Origin: Microbacterium sp. Root166
Lineage (GTDB): Bacteria > Actinomycetota > Actinomycetes > Actinomycetales > Microbacteriaceae
Direction: 5' to 3'
Assembly (NCBI RefSeq): GCF_001427145.1
Contig: NZ_LMGL01000001.1
Location: 1,317,241-1,381,240, forward strand
DNA: 64,000 nucleotides
The notes under the pieces are model-generated. The model saw only the letters and a list, made by a program, of their open reading frames with translations, did not search any database and was not told the DNA's origin. How positions within the stretch are numbered: the first letter of the stretch is position 1; each line of letters opens with the position of its first letter. Positions 43,202-52,200 of the stretch are shown one piece after another. Both the position numbers and the translations under genes were made by a program.

Positions 43202-43729
43202 ATGGGCGCGCAGAACCTCGTGCTGGTGGTCGGGTCGTATGACGATGCTGCCGCAGCCTCTGTCGACTACGACGGACTCAAGAGCGGTCAGGATGCCGGC
43301 GGCTATGAGATCGTCGGCGCCGTTGTGTTGGAGCGCGACAAGGACGGAAAGGTCCAGGTCAAGGAGCACGGCGACAAGTCCGTCGGGCACGGTGTGGCCC
43401 TGGGTGCCGGCGCGGGCGTGGTCATCGGACTGTTCGCACCACCGCTGTTGGCGGCTACTGCGGTGGGCGCGGGCATCGGCGCAATCCTCGGCGCCATCAA
43501 GAAGGGGCACGAGGAGAAGAAGATCGGCGACGACATCGACGAGTACCTCGCGCCCGGGACGTCGGCGATCGTGGCGGTCGTGGACGACAAGTGGGCCGAC
43601 CGAGTCGAGGACGCGCTGGTGCGCGCGGAGAAGCGCATCACCAAGGCGATCGACTCGGAGAACTACGAGAAGCTGCGCAAGGCCATCGAGGAGTCGGACG
43701 ATGACATCGTCGCGCAGCTCAACTCCTAG
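43202..43729 (+). CDS. DUF1269-family protein
   Basis: The 175-residue protein has an N-terminal alpha/beta part opening NLVLVVGSYDDAAAASVDYD. A central Gly/Ala-rich hydrophobic hairpin (GAGAGVVIGLFAPPLLAATA) and C-terminal GDDIDEYLAPGTSAIVAVVD follow, the usual DUF1269 layout, plus an acidic helix. The function is unknown; related proteins are often stress-induced and membrane-associated. ATG 43202 has GAAGGAG ahead. It is a single gene. Confidence 0.75.
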   Translation: MGAQNLVLVVGSYDDAAAASVDYDGLKSGQDAGGYEIVGAVVLERDKDGKVQVKEHGDKSVGHGVALGAGAGVVIGLFAPPLLAATAVGAGIGAILGAIKKGHEEKKIGDDIDEYLAPGTSAIVAVVDDKWADRVEDALVRAEKRITKAIDSENYEKLRKAIEESDDDIVAQLNS

Positions 43730-43770
43730 CTGACCTTGATCCGGGAGAGCAGGCCGGCACCGAGTCCCGG

Positions 43771-44424
43771 TCAGCGTAGCGAGCGCCCGCCCTCGTGAGC
43801 CCAGATGGCGAGCTCGACGCGATTGCGCGCACCGATCTTCGTCATGATGCTGGCGATGTGCGTCTTCACCGTGCCGAGCGAGATGTGCAGTTCCCGGCCG
43901 ATTTCGCCGTTGCTGAGCCCGCGGGCGACCGCCTCCACGACATCCTCCTCACGATCGGTGAGGGGACTCGGCGCGCGAGAGGTCCGCTGCGGGGCTGAGT
44001 CTGCGAACGCCTCGATCAGTCGCACCGTGACGGCGGGGTCGATCAGGGCGTCGCCGCGGGCGGCGGCGCGCACCGCGTCCGCCAGAAGCACGGGTCCGGC
44101 ATCCTTCAGGAGAAACCCCCGCGCTCCGGCTCGCAAGGCGGCGAACACGTGCTCGTCGAGGTCGAACGTCGTGATCACGACGACGGGGATCGGCTCGGCG
44201 ACGGTCGGCCCTGCGAGCTCGCGGGTCGCCTCGAGGCCGTCCATCACCGGCATCCGGATGTCGATGAGGCACACGTCAGGGCGGAGGCGCCGCGCGAGCG
44301 CGACGGCCTCGGCACCGTCGGAGGCGACGCCGACCACCTCGATGTCGGTCTGCGCGTCGAGGATCATCCGCAGGCCGGTGCGCACCAGTTCCTGATCGTC
44401 CGCGATCAGCACCCGCACGCTCAC
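43771..44424 (-). CDS. NarL/LuxR-type response regulator
   Basis: The 217-residue protein has a receiver domain (VLIADDQELVRTGLRMIL) with phospho-acceptor D55 in LIDIRMPVMDG. The C-terminal LuxR HTH is LTDREEDVVEAVARGLSNGE, then HISLGTVKTHIASIMTKIGA. GTG 44424 overlaps the histidine-kinase stop (GTGA) and has GGAG nine bases ahead; ATG 44433 is an alternative with poor spacing. It is the partner of the kinase upstream. Targets are unknown. Confidence 0.85.
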   Translation of the reverse strand: MSVRVLIADDQELVRTGLRMILDAQTDIEVVGVASDGAEAVALARRLRPDVCLIDIRMPVMDGLEATRELAGPTVAEPIPVVVITTFDLDEHVFAALRAGARGFLLKDAGPVLLADAVRAAARGDALIDPAVTVRLIEAFADSAPQRTSRAPSPLTDREEDVVEAVARGLSNGEIGRELHISLGTVKTHIASIMTKIGARNRVELAIWAHEGGRSLR

Positions 44425-45554
44425 GCCGACCATCTCCGACGCGGAAGCCAGGCCGTCACGACCCAGCCGCCATCGGGGCCGGGGCCTGCCTCGCAGGTGC
44501 CGCCGAACAGCGCTGCTCGTTCGCGCATGCCCGCCAGACCGAACCCTTCGGGAGCGGATGCCGCGTCCCGCCCGTCGTCGCGCACTTCGATGTGGGCTCC
44601 GGTCTCGTCGATGCGCACGCTCAGCTCCACGCGCGTAGCAAGCTTCGCGTGCCGACGTGCATTCGTGACCCCCTCCTGGGCGATCCGGAAGACGGCCGCA
44701 GCGACAGGTGACGTCACGGCATCCGCATCTCCTTCCAGACGCACCTCGATGACGGGAGCACGGGGGCCGCCTCGATCGAGCCGGACGAGATCGTCCAGTC
44801 CCGGCATCGGGGCGAGATCGGGAGCATCGCCCGAGTGCCGCAGCACGCCGACGATCGAGCGCATGTCGTGCAGTGTGCGCGACGCCTCGCCCTCGATCGT
44901 GCGCAGCGCCGCGAGCGCGGCGGCGGGGTCGGTCGAGGCGACGGCCGTGCCGGCTTGGGCCTGGATGGCGATCGCGGACACGTGATGGGCGACGGTGTCG
45001 TGGAGGTCGCGCGCGAGCTGCTCGCGTTCGAGCATCCGCACGCCCTCGAGCTCGCGTCGACGCGCGCCCGCGCGCAACCGGAACGCCAGGCCGAGCGTGG
45101 CCGTCATGGCGGCGACGGCCAGCCCGCCGATGACGTCGCCGAGGACGGGAGCGCTGCCCACGAGAGACAGCCCGATGCCGCAGATCACGAGCGCGGAACC
45201 CAGCACGAGCGCGCGCCCGGATCCCCAGCGGAAGAGCGCGTAGAGCAGCACGAGGAAGTACGCCGTCGTGAACAGCTGCGAGTCGCCGCCGGTCACGATT
45301 CCGACGACCGTGCCGGCGCCGAAGGCGATGGCGAACATCAGGAAGGGGCGCGCTCGCCGCCAGAGCAGCGTCGGTGCCAGCGCGACGAGCACGCCGGCCC
45401 ACAGCCAGCGCCACGGCACGTCCGGGCGGAGGGATGCCTCCAGCACCGCGAGCACGGGGACCAAGCCGACGAGCGGCCAATCCCGCCAGACCCGTCGAGG
45501 CGGCTCCGGCGATGCCGCCGGCGCTCCCCAGAGCTGGCGGACCGGGCTCGTCAT
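44421..45554 (-). CDS. Sensor histidine kinase, HisKA_3 (NarX/DesK-like)
   Basis: The 377-residue kinase has about four to six N-terminal membrane helices (residues 28-158). The HisKA_3 motif with H185 (ARDLHDTVAHH) and a HATPase domain (AQEGVTNARRHA, then DDGRD and GFGLAGMRERAALFGG) follow. There is no extracellular sensor domain, so it may sense membrane state or an intramembrane partner. It starts only four bases after the DUF2306 gene's stop, which suggests that protein as the sensed or controlled partner. Confidence 0.85.
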   Translation of the reverse strand: MTSPVRQLWGAPAASPEPPRRVWRDWPLVGLVPVLAVLEASLRPDVPWRWLWAGVLVALAPTLLWRRARPFLMFAIAFGAGTVVGIVTGGDSQLFTTAYFLVLLYALFRWGSGRALVLGSALVICGIGLSLVGSAPVLGDVIGGLAVAAMTATLGLAFRLRAGARRRELEGVRMLEREQLARDLHDTVAHHVSAIAIQAQAGTAVASTDPAAALAALRTIEGEASRTLHDMRSIVGVLRHSGDAPDLAPMPGLDDLVRLDRGGPRAPVIEVRLEGDADAVTSPVAAAVFRIAQEGVTNARRHAKLATRVELSVRIDETGAHIEVRDDGRDAASAPEGFGLAGMRERAALFGGTCEAGPGPDGGWVVTAWLPRRRWSA

Positions 45555-45558
45555 GCCC

Positions 45559-46266
45559 TCATGATAGGTGCGCGACGGAGCCGGATGCCGGGGCGACGGC
45601 TCGCCTCAGTGGACCCGCGCCTCGTGCGCGACGCCGGATGACGACCTCGGCGACGGCGAGGTTGATGGCCCAGCCCGCGCCCATCAGCACCGTGTGCACG
45701 GTCTGCGACGGTGGCGTGCCGACGATGAGCGCGCACGGCAGGAACGTGAGCACCTGGGTGCCCGCCCCGAGCCCGATGGCATAGGCCCGCGTCATCCAGG
45801 CACTGTGCACAGCCACGTTCCCCCGGCGGATGGCGAGGAAGGCCACCACGAGTCCGCCGGCCATGACCGTCGCCAGCACGAGACGCATCACGTACAGGCC
45901 CGGTCCGTTGACCGCCGGCATGGAGTAGAAGAGCGTCATCCACAGTGCGGACAGTGCAGACAGCAGGCCGGCTGGGAGGGCGATGCGGCCGGCGATCCGA
46001 TGCCAGTGCCTGCGGCGCAGGGACGGCACGAACTGGAGCGCGCCGAGGACGAGGAACACTGTCGACCCTGCGATGTGCACGATGACCGGGGCCGGCGATG
46101 TCACGAACCGGGCGTTCTCCGCAGTCACCTCTGCTCCGACCGCGAGCGACGTCACCCTCAGCGCGCCGGCGAGGATCGGGACCAGGCTCAGCGCGGTCAG
46201 GCCCGCTGGCACGAGCCATTCCGGGCGCTGGCGACGGGTCCGCACGAGCGCATCAGTGATTGTCAT
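45559..46266 (-). CDS. DUF2306-family membrane protein
   Basis: The 235-residue protein has about six membrane helices and polar loops. Motifs include PAPVIVHIAGSTVFLVLGAL, HRIAGRIALPAGLLSALSAL and HSAWMTRAYAIGLGAGTQVL, with conserved His residues in two helices, as in the DUF2306 family. The function is unknown. It is first in the operon with the two-component system (DUF2306, kinase, regulator). ATG 46266 has only a weak ribosome site. Confidence 0.72.
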   Translation of the reverse strand: MTITDALVRTRRQRPEWLVPAGLTALSLVPILAGALRVTSLAVGAEVTAENARFVTSPAPVIVHIAGSTVFLVLGALQFVPSLRRRHWHRIAGRIALPAGLLSALSALWMTLFYSMPAVNGPGLYVMRLVLATVMAGGLVVAFLAIRRGNVAVHSAWMTRAYAIGLGAGTQVLTFLPCALIVGTPPSQTVHTVLMGAGWAINLAVAEVVIRRRARGAGPLRRAVAPASGSVAHLS

Positions 46267-46399
46267 TGCGCCATGCTCGCGCTCTGGGCAGGTGCGCCGC
46301 ATCGGCCTGCCGGCCGGACCCGCCTCAGCCGAACGGCCGATCCTGCTCGCACGGCCGTGCACTGACGCCGCGCGCTCGAGGCCCCCTAGGGTGAGCCCT

Positions 46400-47419
46400 A
46401 TGCGGGAAAGCGAACTCGATGTGGCGGATGTGCAGCAGCGCGCCGGGACCGGGGCGCTTCCGCCGGGGGATCGGATCGACGACCTGGTCCGCGAGGCATA
46501 CGGCCGCGCCCGCACCCACGCCGAGGGAGAGGTCGCCGACTACATCCCCATCCTCGCCGAGGCGGATCCAGCGTCCTTCGGTGTCTGCGTCGCAGGGGTC
46601 GACGGCGAACTCCACGAGATCGGCGACACCCGCATCCGGTTCTCGATTCAGTCGATCTCCAAGGCCTTCGTCTACGCGCTCGTCTGCGATGCCCTCGGTC
46701 ATGAGAAGGCCTTCGACGTCATCGGCGTCAACAACACCGGGCTCGCCTTCAACTCCGTCGTCGCAATCGAGCTCAACGACGGCCACCCGATGAACCCCAT
46801 GGTCAACGCAGGCGCGCTGGCGGCGACGGCGATGGTCCCCGGAGACACCGCTGCGGAGAAGTGGGATGCCGTGGTCTCGGGGCTGTCGAGATTCGCGGGT
46901 CGCGAGCTCGTCGTCGACGAGACCGTCTACCGCTCGGAGGTGGAGACCAATCTGCGCAATCGCGCGATCGCCCAGCTGCTCGAGAGCTATGGGCGCATCA
47001 CCGTCGATCCGCTGGAGGTAGTGGACGTCTACACCCGCCAGTGCGCGCTTCTCGTCGACGCGCGCGACCTGGCAGTCATGGGGGCGACTCTCGCCGACGG
47101 CGGCGTCAACCCGCTCACCGGCGAGAGGGTGGTGTCGGCATCCGTGTGCCGCGATCTGCTCGCAGTGCTTGCGGCCACCGGCCTCTACGAGCGGTCAGGG
47201 GAGTGGCTGTTCGAGATCGGGCTTCCCGGCAAGTCCGGCGTCGCGGGCGGACTGGTTACGGTCGCGCCGGGCAAGGTCGGCATCGGAACGTACTCGCCGC
47301 CCCTGGATTCCGCCGGCAACAGCGTCCGGGGCCAGATCGCGACCGCCTACCTGTCCCGAGGCCTTGGTCTCAACATCTTCGCGTCCGACTCCCACTTCTC
47401 CGGAAGGACTCCCCGATGA
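46400..47419 (+). CDS. glsA: Glutaminase
   Basis: The 339-residue serine-dependent glutaminase (beta-lactamase-like fold) has the catalytic S-x-x-K at S85 and K88 (FSIQSISKAF). Other motifs are NDGHPMNPMVNAGALAA, NRAIAQLLESYGRI and LPGKSGVAGGLV. It hydrolyses L-glutamine to glutamate and ammonia in the cytoplasm. It starts at ATG 46400; the leader is short and GTG 46391 is an in-frame alternative. Its TGA overlaps the ATG of an MFS gene, linking the two functions. Confidence 0.9.
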   Translation: MRESELDVADVQQRAGTGALPPGDRIDDLVREAYGRARTHAEGEVADYIPILAEADPASFGVCVAGVDGELHEIGDTRIRFSIQSISKAFVYALVCDALGHEKAFDVIGVNNTGLAFNSVVAIELNDGHPMNPMVNAGALAATAMVPGDTAAEKWDAVVSGLSRFAGRELVVDETVYRSEVETNLRNRAIAQLLESYGRITVDPLEVVDVYTRQCALLVDARDLAVMGATLADGGVNPLTGERVVSASVCRDLLAVLAATGLYERSGEWLFEIGLPGKSGVAGGLVTVAPGKVGIGTYSPPLDSAGNSVRGQIATAYLSRGLGLNIFASDSHFSGRTPR

Positions 47420-49068
47420 CCGCTCCGACGACCGTGGACGCCAGCATCCGCACCTCCTGGGTGCCGATGATCGGCCTCTTCCTCGCCCAGATCCTCATGT
47501 CGTACAACGTCTCGGCGCTTCCCGTCTCGCTGGGAGGGATGGTCGAGACGTTCGGCGTGCCACCCACCGACGTGAGCACCGCGATCGTCACTTACGGGCT
47601 CGTCGTCGCGGCGCTCGTGATGCTTGGGGCCAAGATCGGCCAGCGAGTGGGATGGGTGCCGATGTTCCGCATCGTCGTCGCACTGTTCGCGGTGTCGGCC
47701 CTGCTCATGATCTTCGCGCCGACCGTCGAGTATGTCATCGCCGCGCAGGCTATGGCGGGAGCGGCGGCAGCCATCATCGTCCCCTCCCTCGTCGCGCTGA
47801 TCGCCGAGAACTACCGCGGCCGGCAGCAGGAGACGGCGATCGGGTCCCTCGGGTCGGCCCGCGCCCTCGCCGGAGTGAGCGCCTTCCTCATCGGCGGGAC
47901 GCTCGCGACCCTGGTCGGATGGCGGCAGGTCTTCGTCGTGGTCCTCATCCTCGCGGTCGCGGTCTTCGTCCTCAGCTTCTGGCTCCGCGGGCTGCCCGGC
48001 AATCCCGCGATCAAGATCGACCTGGTCGCGGCGGCCCTCATCGGCTTCGGCATCGTCGCGCTCACGCTCGGCGTCAACAATCTCAACAACTGGGGCATCG
48101 TGCTGGCTCGCCCCGGAGCGCCGTTCGACATCCTCGGTCTCTCGCCGGCGCCGCTGCTCATCCTCATCGGTCTCGTGCTCGCGCAGCTGTTCTTCCTGTG
48201 GACGCGGCGGCGGACGAAGACGGGCAAGGTGCCGCTCGTCAGCCTGTCGGTGTTCGGGTCCTCGCGCGAACGCGCCGCGGTGTACGCGATGTTCATCGTC
48301 GTCGGCCTCGAAGCCGCGCTCAACTTCTCGATCCCCCTCTATATCCAGATCGTCCAGGGGCGGACGCCGTTCGACACGTCACTGGCGATGCTGCCGTTCA
48401 ACCTCACGGTCTTCGTGACCGCGACCGTCGTCGTGCGGTTCTACCGCCGCTTCCCACCCCGCGTCATCGGGATGTTCGGGTTCGGGCTCACCACGATCGC
48501 GCTCCTGTGGCTCGCCTTCGTCGTGACCAACAACTGGGAGACCCTGCCCACGATCCTGGGCCTTTTCGTGTTCGGCGTCGGCCAGGGCGCCCTGGTCACG
48601 CTCGTCTTCAACGTGCTCGTGACCGCTTCGCCCAAGGAACTCGCCGGCGACGTGGGCTCGGTGCGAGGCACGACGCAGAACCTCGCGTCCGCGGTCGGCA
48701 CCGCCGTCTCCGGCGCGCTGCTGATCGGCATCCTGAGCCTCAACGTCGTCTCGGCGCTCGCGGAGCACCCGCAGCTGACCCCGGAGCTCGTGTCGCAGGT
48801 CGACCTCGACAGCATCAACTTCGTCAGCAACGACCGCCTCGACGACGTGCTCACCGAGCAGACGGACGCCACTCCCGAGCAGGTTGATGCCGCCGTGGCA
48901 CTGAACGAGCAAGCCCGGTTGAGCGCGCTGAAGCTCGGCCTGCTGATCCTCGCCGGCGTCAGCGCGCTCGCGATCGTTCCTGCCAGCCGGCTGCCCCGGT
49001 TCCGTCCCGGAGAGGTGCCGGAGTCCGTCGCGACCGGCGAGGCGACGAAAAGCGATCCCGCAGTCTGA
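47416..49068 (+). CDS. MFS transporter, DHA2-like, coupled to glutaminase
   Basis: This is a 550-residue protein with about 14 membrane segments. Motif A-like LGAKIGQRVGWVPMFRIVVA and motif C-like QAMAGAAAAIIVPSLVALIA place it in the 14-helix DHA2 group. A 70-residue hydrophilic stretch (HPQLTPELVSQVDLDSINFV onward) lies before the last helix. ATG 47416 overlaps the glutaminase stop. A role in glutamine/glutamate or ammonium-related transport is suggested by coupling but not shown. Export of a toxic compound is equally possible from family membership. Confidence 0.75.
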   Translation: MTAPTTVDASIRTSWVPMIGLFLAQILMSYNVSALPVSLGGMVETFGVPPTDVSTAIVTYGLVVAALVMLGAKIGQRVGWVPMFRIVVALFAVSALLMIFAPTVEYVIAAQAMAGAAAAIIVPSLVALIAENYRGRQQETAIGSLGSARALAGVSAFLIGGTLATLVGWRQVFVVVLILAVAVFVLSFWLRGLPGNPAIKIDLVAAALIGFGIVALTLGVNNLNNWGIVLARPGAPFDILGLSPAPLLILIGLVLAQLFFLWTRRRTKTGKVPLVSLSVFGSSRERAAVYAMFIVVGLEAALNFSIPLYIQIVQGRTPFDTSLAMLPFNLTVFVTATVVVRFYRRFPPRVIGMFGFGLTTIALLWLAFVVTNNWETLPTILGLFVFGVGQGALVTLVFNVLVTASPKELAGDVGSVRGTTQNLASAVGTAVSGALLIGILSLNVVSALAEHPQLTPELVSQVDLDSINFVSNDRLDDVLTEQTDATPEQVDAAVALNEQARLSALKLGLLILAGVSALAIVPASRLPRFRPGEVPESVATGEATKSDPAV

Positions 49069-49079
49069 GATTCGTCGGC

Positions 49080-49107
49080 GTGTTGTCCCCCAAATGGGGG
49101 ACAACAC
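49080..49107 (+). terminator. Perfect 12-bp hairpin after the MFS gene
   Basis: GTGTTGTCCCCC-AAAT-GGGGGACAACAC (49080-49107) closes the glutaminase-MFS operon. It lacks a T-run but has an ideal tetraloop. Confidence 0.7.
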
Positions 49108-49233
49108 ACAGGTTCAGTCCTGTACCGTCCTTCTTTGGAGCGGTGCTCAGTTCCGGCTCATCCCCCCTGAGCTGATGAACGAGCACCGCTCTTCCACCAG
49201 CCATTTCCGCGCCACGCCGCTGGGGAAACACCG

Positions 49234-49268
49234 CGCCCCGCCGAACCGATGATCGGTTCGACGGGGCG
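49234..49268 (-). terminator. Terminator of the subtilase gene
   Basis: The stem CGCCCCG / CGGGGCG with inner CGAACCGA-TGA-TCGGTTCG (49234-49268) sits 15 bases beyond the stop of the S8 peptidase gene on the - strand. The 126 bases between this and the previous hairpin show nothing recognisable. Confidence 0.65.
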
Positions 49269-49282
49269 CAGTGGTACTTCGG

Positions 49283-52200
49283 CTAGTCGCGCATCGAGGC
49301 GGGGATGCTCAGCATCACCGAGCTCGAGTCCGAGCCGTTCGCTCCGCCCTCTCCGTAGAGCATCAGCTGGTGCTCGTTGTTGATGTCGAAGCTGTACAGC
49401 GGCAGGAACCAGCCGCCGTTCTCGACGGGCACCATGCCCGACAGGTCCCACAGGCGACCCTGCGGATCCCACAGGGACGACACCGCGAAGTCGGGCGCGA
49501 GCTCGACCGTGCCGAGCACCCAGCCGTCGTCCGTGACCTTCTCGGCCGTCGCGTTATAGCCGTAGTCGGCGAGACGCGTCATGCCGCCCGTCTCCGTCCA
49601 CACGAAGGCGTCGTCACCGCTCGTGCCGACCACGGTGCCCGACGCGTTCACATCGAGGCCCATCGCCATGTACTGACCCGGAAGCGTGCCGAGGTTGCGC
49701 ACGGCGCCGGTTGCGGCATCCCACGTCACCGCATTCGGTGCGTACTCGGCGGTGTTCGCGTACCCGACGACGGTGCCTGCGGCGTTGATGGCCCGCGTCT
49801 GCGTGCCCGACGGGTCGTCCGACAGTTGCTCCAGCTTGTGGAACACTCCGTCGGGCGTGCGGGTGAACGGGTCGCTGTAGCTGTGCCACATGCCGTCCTC
49901 GCCCTGCTCCATGAGCTCGGCGAACCCGGTGACGATGCCGTCGTCGTTGATCGCCGTGGCGTAGCCGCCCGGGTACGCACGCCAATCCGGAACGCCGATG
50001 ACCGTGAGCGCGCCGTCGGCCGTCCACATCGAGGGCTGGTAACCCCAGAAGCTGTCGGTCAGGATGCCGACCGCGGTCTGGTCCTCGTTGATGCCGAGCG
50101 CCATGCCGTGGCGGGAGTCGCCCATGTGGAGGTTGACGAACCCGTTCTCGGCGGACCACGTCGTGGGCGTCATCCGCTCCTCGTACTGACGGTCTCCGGC
50201 GACGACCCCGCCGTCGGTCATCTCAGCGCCGACGAACGGCCCGGCCCAGCCGACGACGTCGAGCTGCGGCACCTCGACGGCCTTGATCGCGACGCTGGCT
50301 GCGCCGATGATCGTGCCGTGCTCGTTGGCCACGCGCACGCGTCCGACCATGGCCTCGGTCGTCAACTGACGAGCACTGACCGTCAGCGCGCCCTCGACGG
50401 GCATGGTCTCACCCGGGGCGAGAGAGTACGTCGCATCCGACGTCGGGGTGACGGTGCCCTGACCCTTCGAGAACAGCTCCTGGTGGTAGTCGAAGGTGAC
50501 ACCCTCGCCCGGCACGCTGACTCCCGCGACCACGATGTAATACGTGCCCGGCTGCGGGTCGTCGATGACGATCCGCTCTGCGCCAACACCCGTGGTCGCG
50601 CTCTGCCCGATGGGGCGTCCGCCGAAGAACACGTAGAAGTCCAGGTCGGCGGACTCGCGAGCCGTGAGCGTCACATCCAGTCGCGTGGATTCGCGCGGGA
50701 TATAGAGCATGTTCGCGATCTGCTCGCCCTGAGCGACCGTCGCGAACAGGTTCGTGACCGTGCCGATCTCCCCGGTCGCGACGTGGGCCTCGACGGCGCC
50801 GAACGCGTTCGTTCCCGTCATGCTCACGTCGGTCGGCTCGTGCATCGTCACCGAGTCGATGGTCGTCGACACCGGTGCCACGGTCAGGCCCTGCAGCGCC
50901 ACCGACGCGGAGTAGGCGTTGGCGTCGGTGCCGGAGGTGCGGCGCGCCTCGATGACGAACTCCCAGACACCGGGCTTCGGGCGGTAGATCGCACGTGCGG
51001 TCGCATCGCACTCCGCGGGATCGGCGTAGTCCGTGTAGCAGTGGTTGCTCGCATTGGAGTCCGCCGGCATGCCGTCCGGGTCGACCGGGAGGATGCGCAT
51101 CTGGCTGCCGTCGACGATCCCGTCGAGCGTCAGCTGCAGCGCCTCCACACCCGCGGGCACGGGCACCAGCACCGAGGTGCTGCCGCCGCGCGGCAGGACG
51201 CCGGAGTCGGTCACCGCGAAGTCCGGGCCGGTGAGCGGCGCGGTCGCGAGAACGGTCACGCCGACGAACTGATCGATACCGGGGGTCGCCGGGTCGTCGA
51301 TCGTCATGATCGCACTGTGCAGGCCCGACGTCGCCGCGTCGGCCGTGACGGTCACGCCCGAGGCCTTGTCCTTTTTCAGGGGGAGGGAGCCACGTGCGCT
51401 GAAGGTGCCGTCGTTGCCGATCCACCCGATCTTGTGGCCGATGCTCTTGTCGGAGCCGCTGGTGCGGGTGACCTGGATCCCGTAGGTCTTCTCCTGACCG
51501 GTCACCTGTCCGCCTGCTTCGGGCAGGCAACGGTTGTAGACGCCCGCTCCGACGTGCGGGGTGTCGAGCATTCCCGACAGCGAGGTGCACACGGGTGCTG
51601 CGATCTCGAGCTCGTTGACCGAGACCTTCTTCGCGAGGGTCTTCCAGGCGGCGACGGTGTCGATGACACCCGCACCCTGTGCGGTGGTCGGGATGCCGGG
51701 GATCAGGCTCGCGGTGCCGATCAGCGCCGTCTTGAGCGCCGACGCCGAGACCGTGACCTTGGACGCCTTCGCCGCCGACAGCAGCAGTGCCGCGGAGCCC
51801 GCGACCTGTGGGGCCGCCATGGACGTGCCGTTGAACATGCCGTAGCCGGCGGGCAGGTCGTACCCCGTCTCGAGGACGGCCTGGCCGGGCAGCCACATCG
51901 GGATGGGCGACACCGCGGAGCCGGGAGCCGCGACCTGCGGCGCGAGGCCGCCGTTCTCAGCGGGGCCCCGCGACGAGAAGCCGAAGATGCCCTCGTCGGT
52001 CGAGACCTGGGAGCCGTAGTTGGCCCACCAGGTGGACGAGCTGACCGAGGCGGCGACCGAGATGACCTCGGCGGCGACCGACGGCGAGCCGACCGTGTTG
52101 GTGCCCAGACCATCGTTGCCCGCGGCGACGACGATCTGCACGCCGTACTGCTCGATGAGCTGGTCGTAGAGGTCGGCGATCACGTCCGAGCCGTCGTTGA

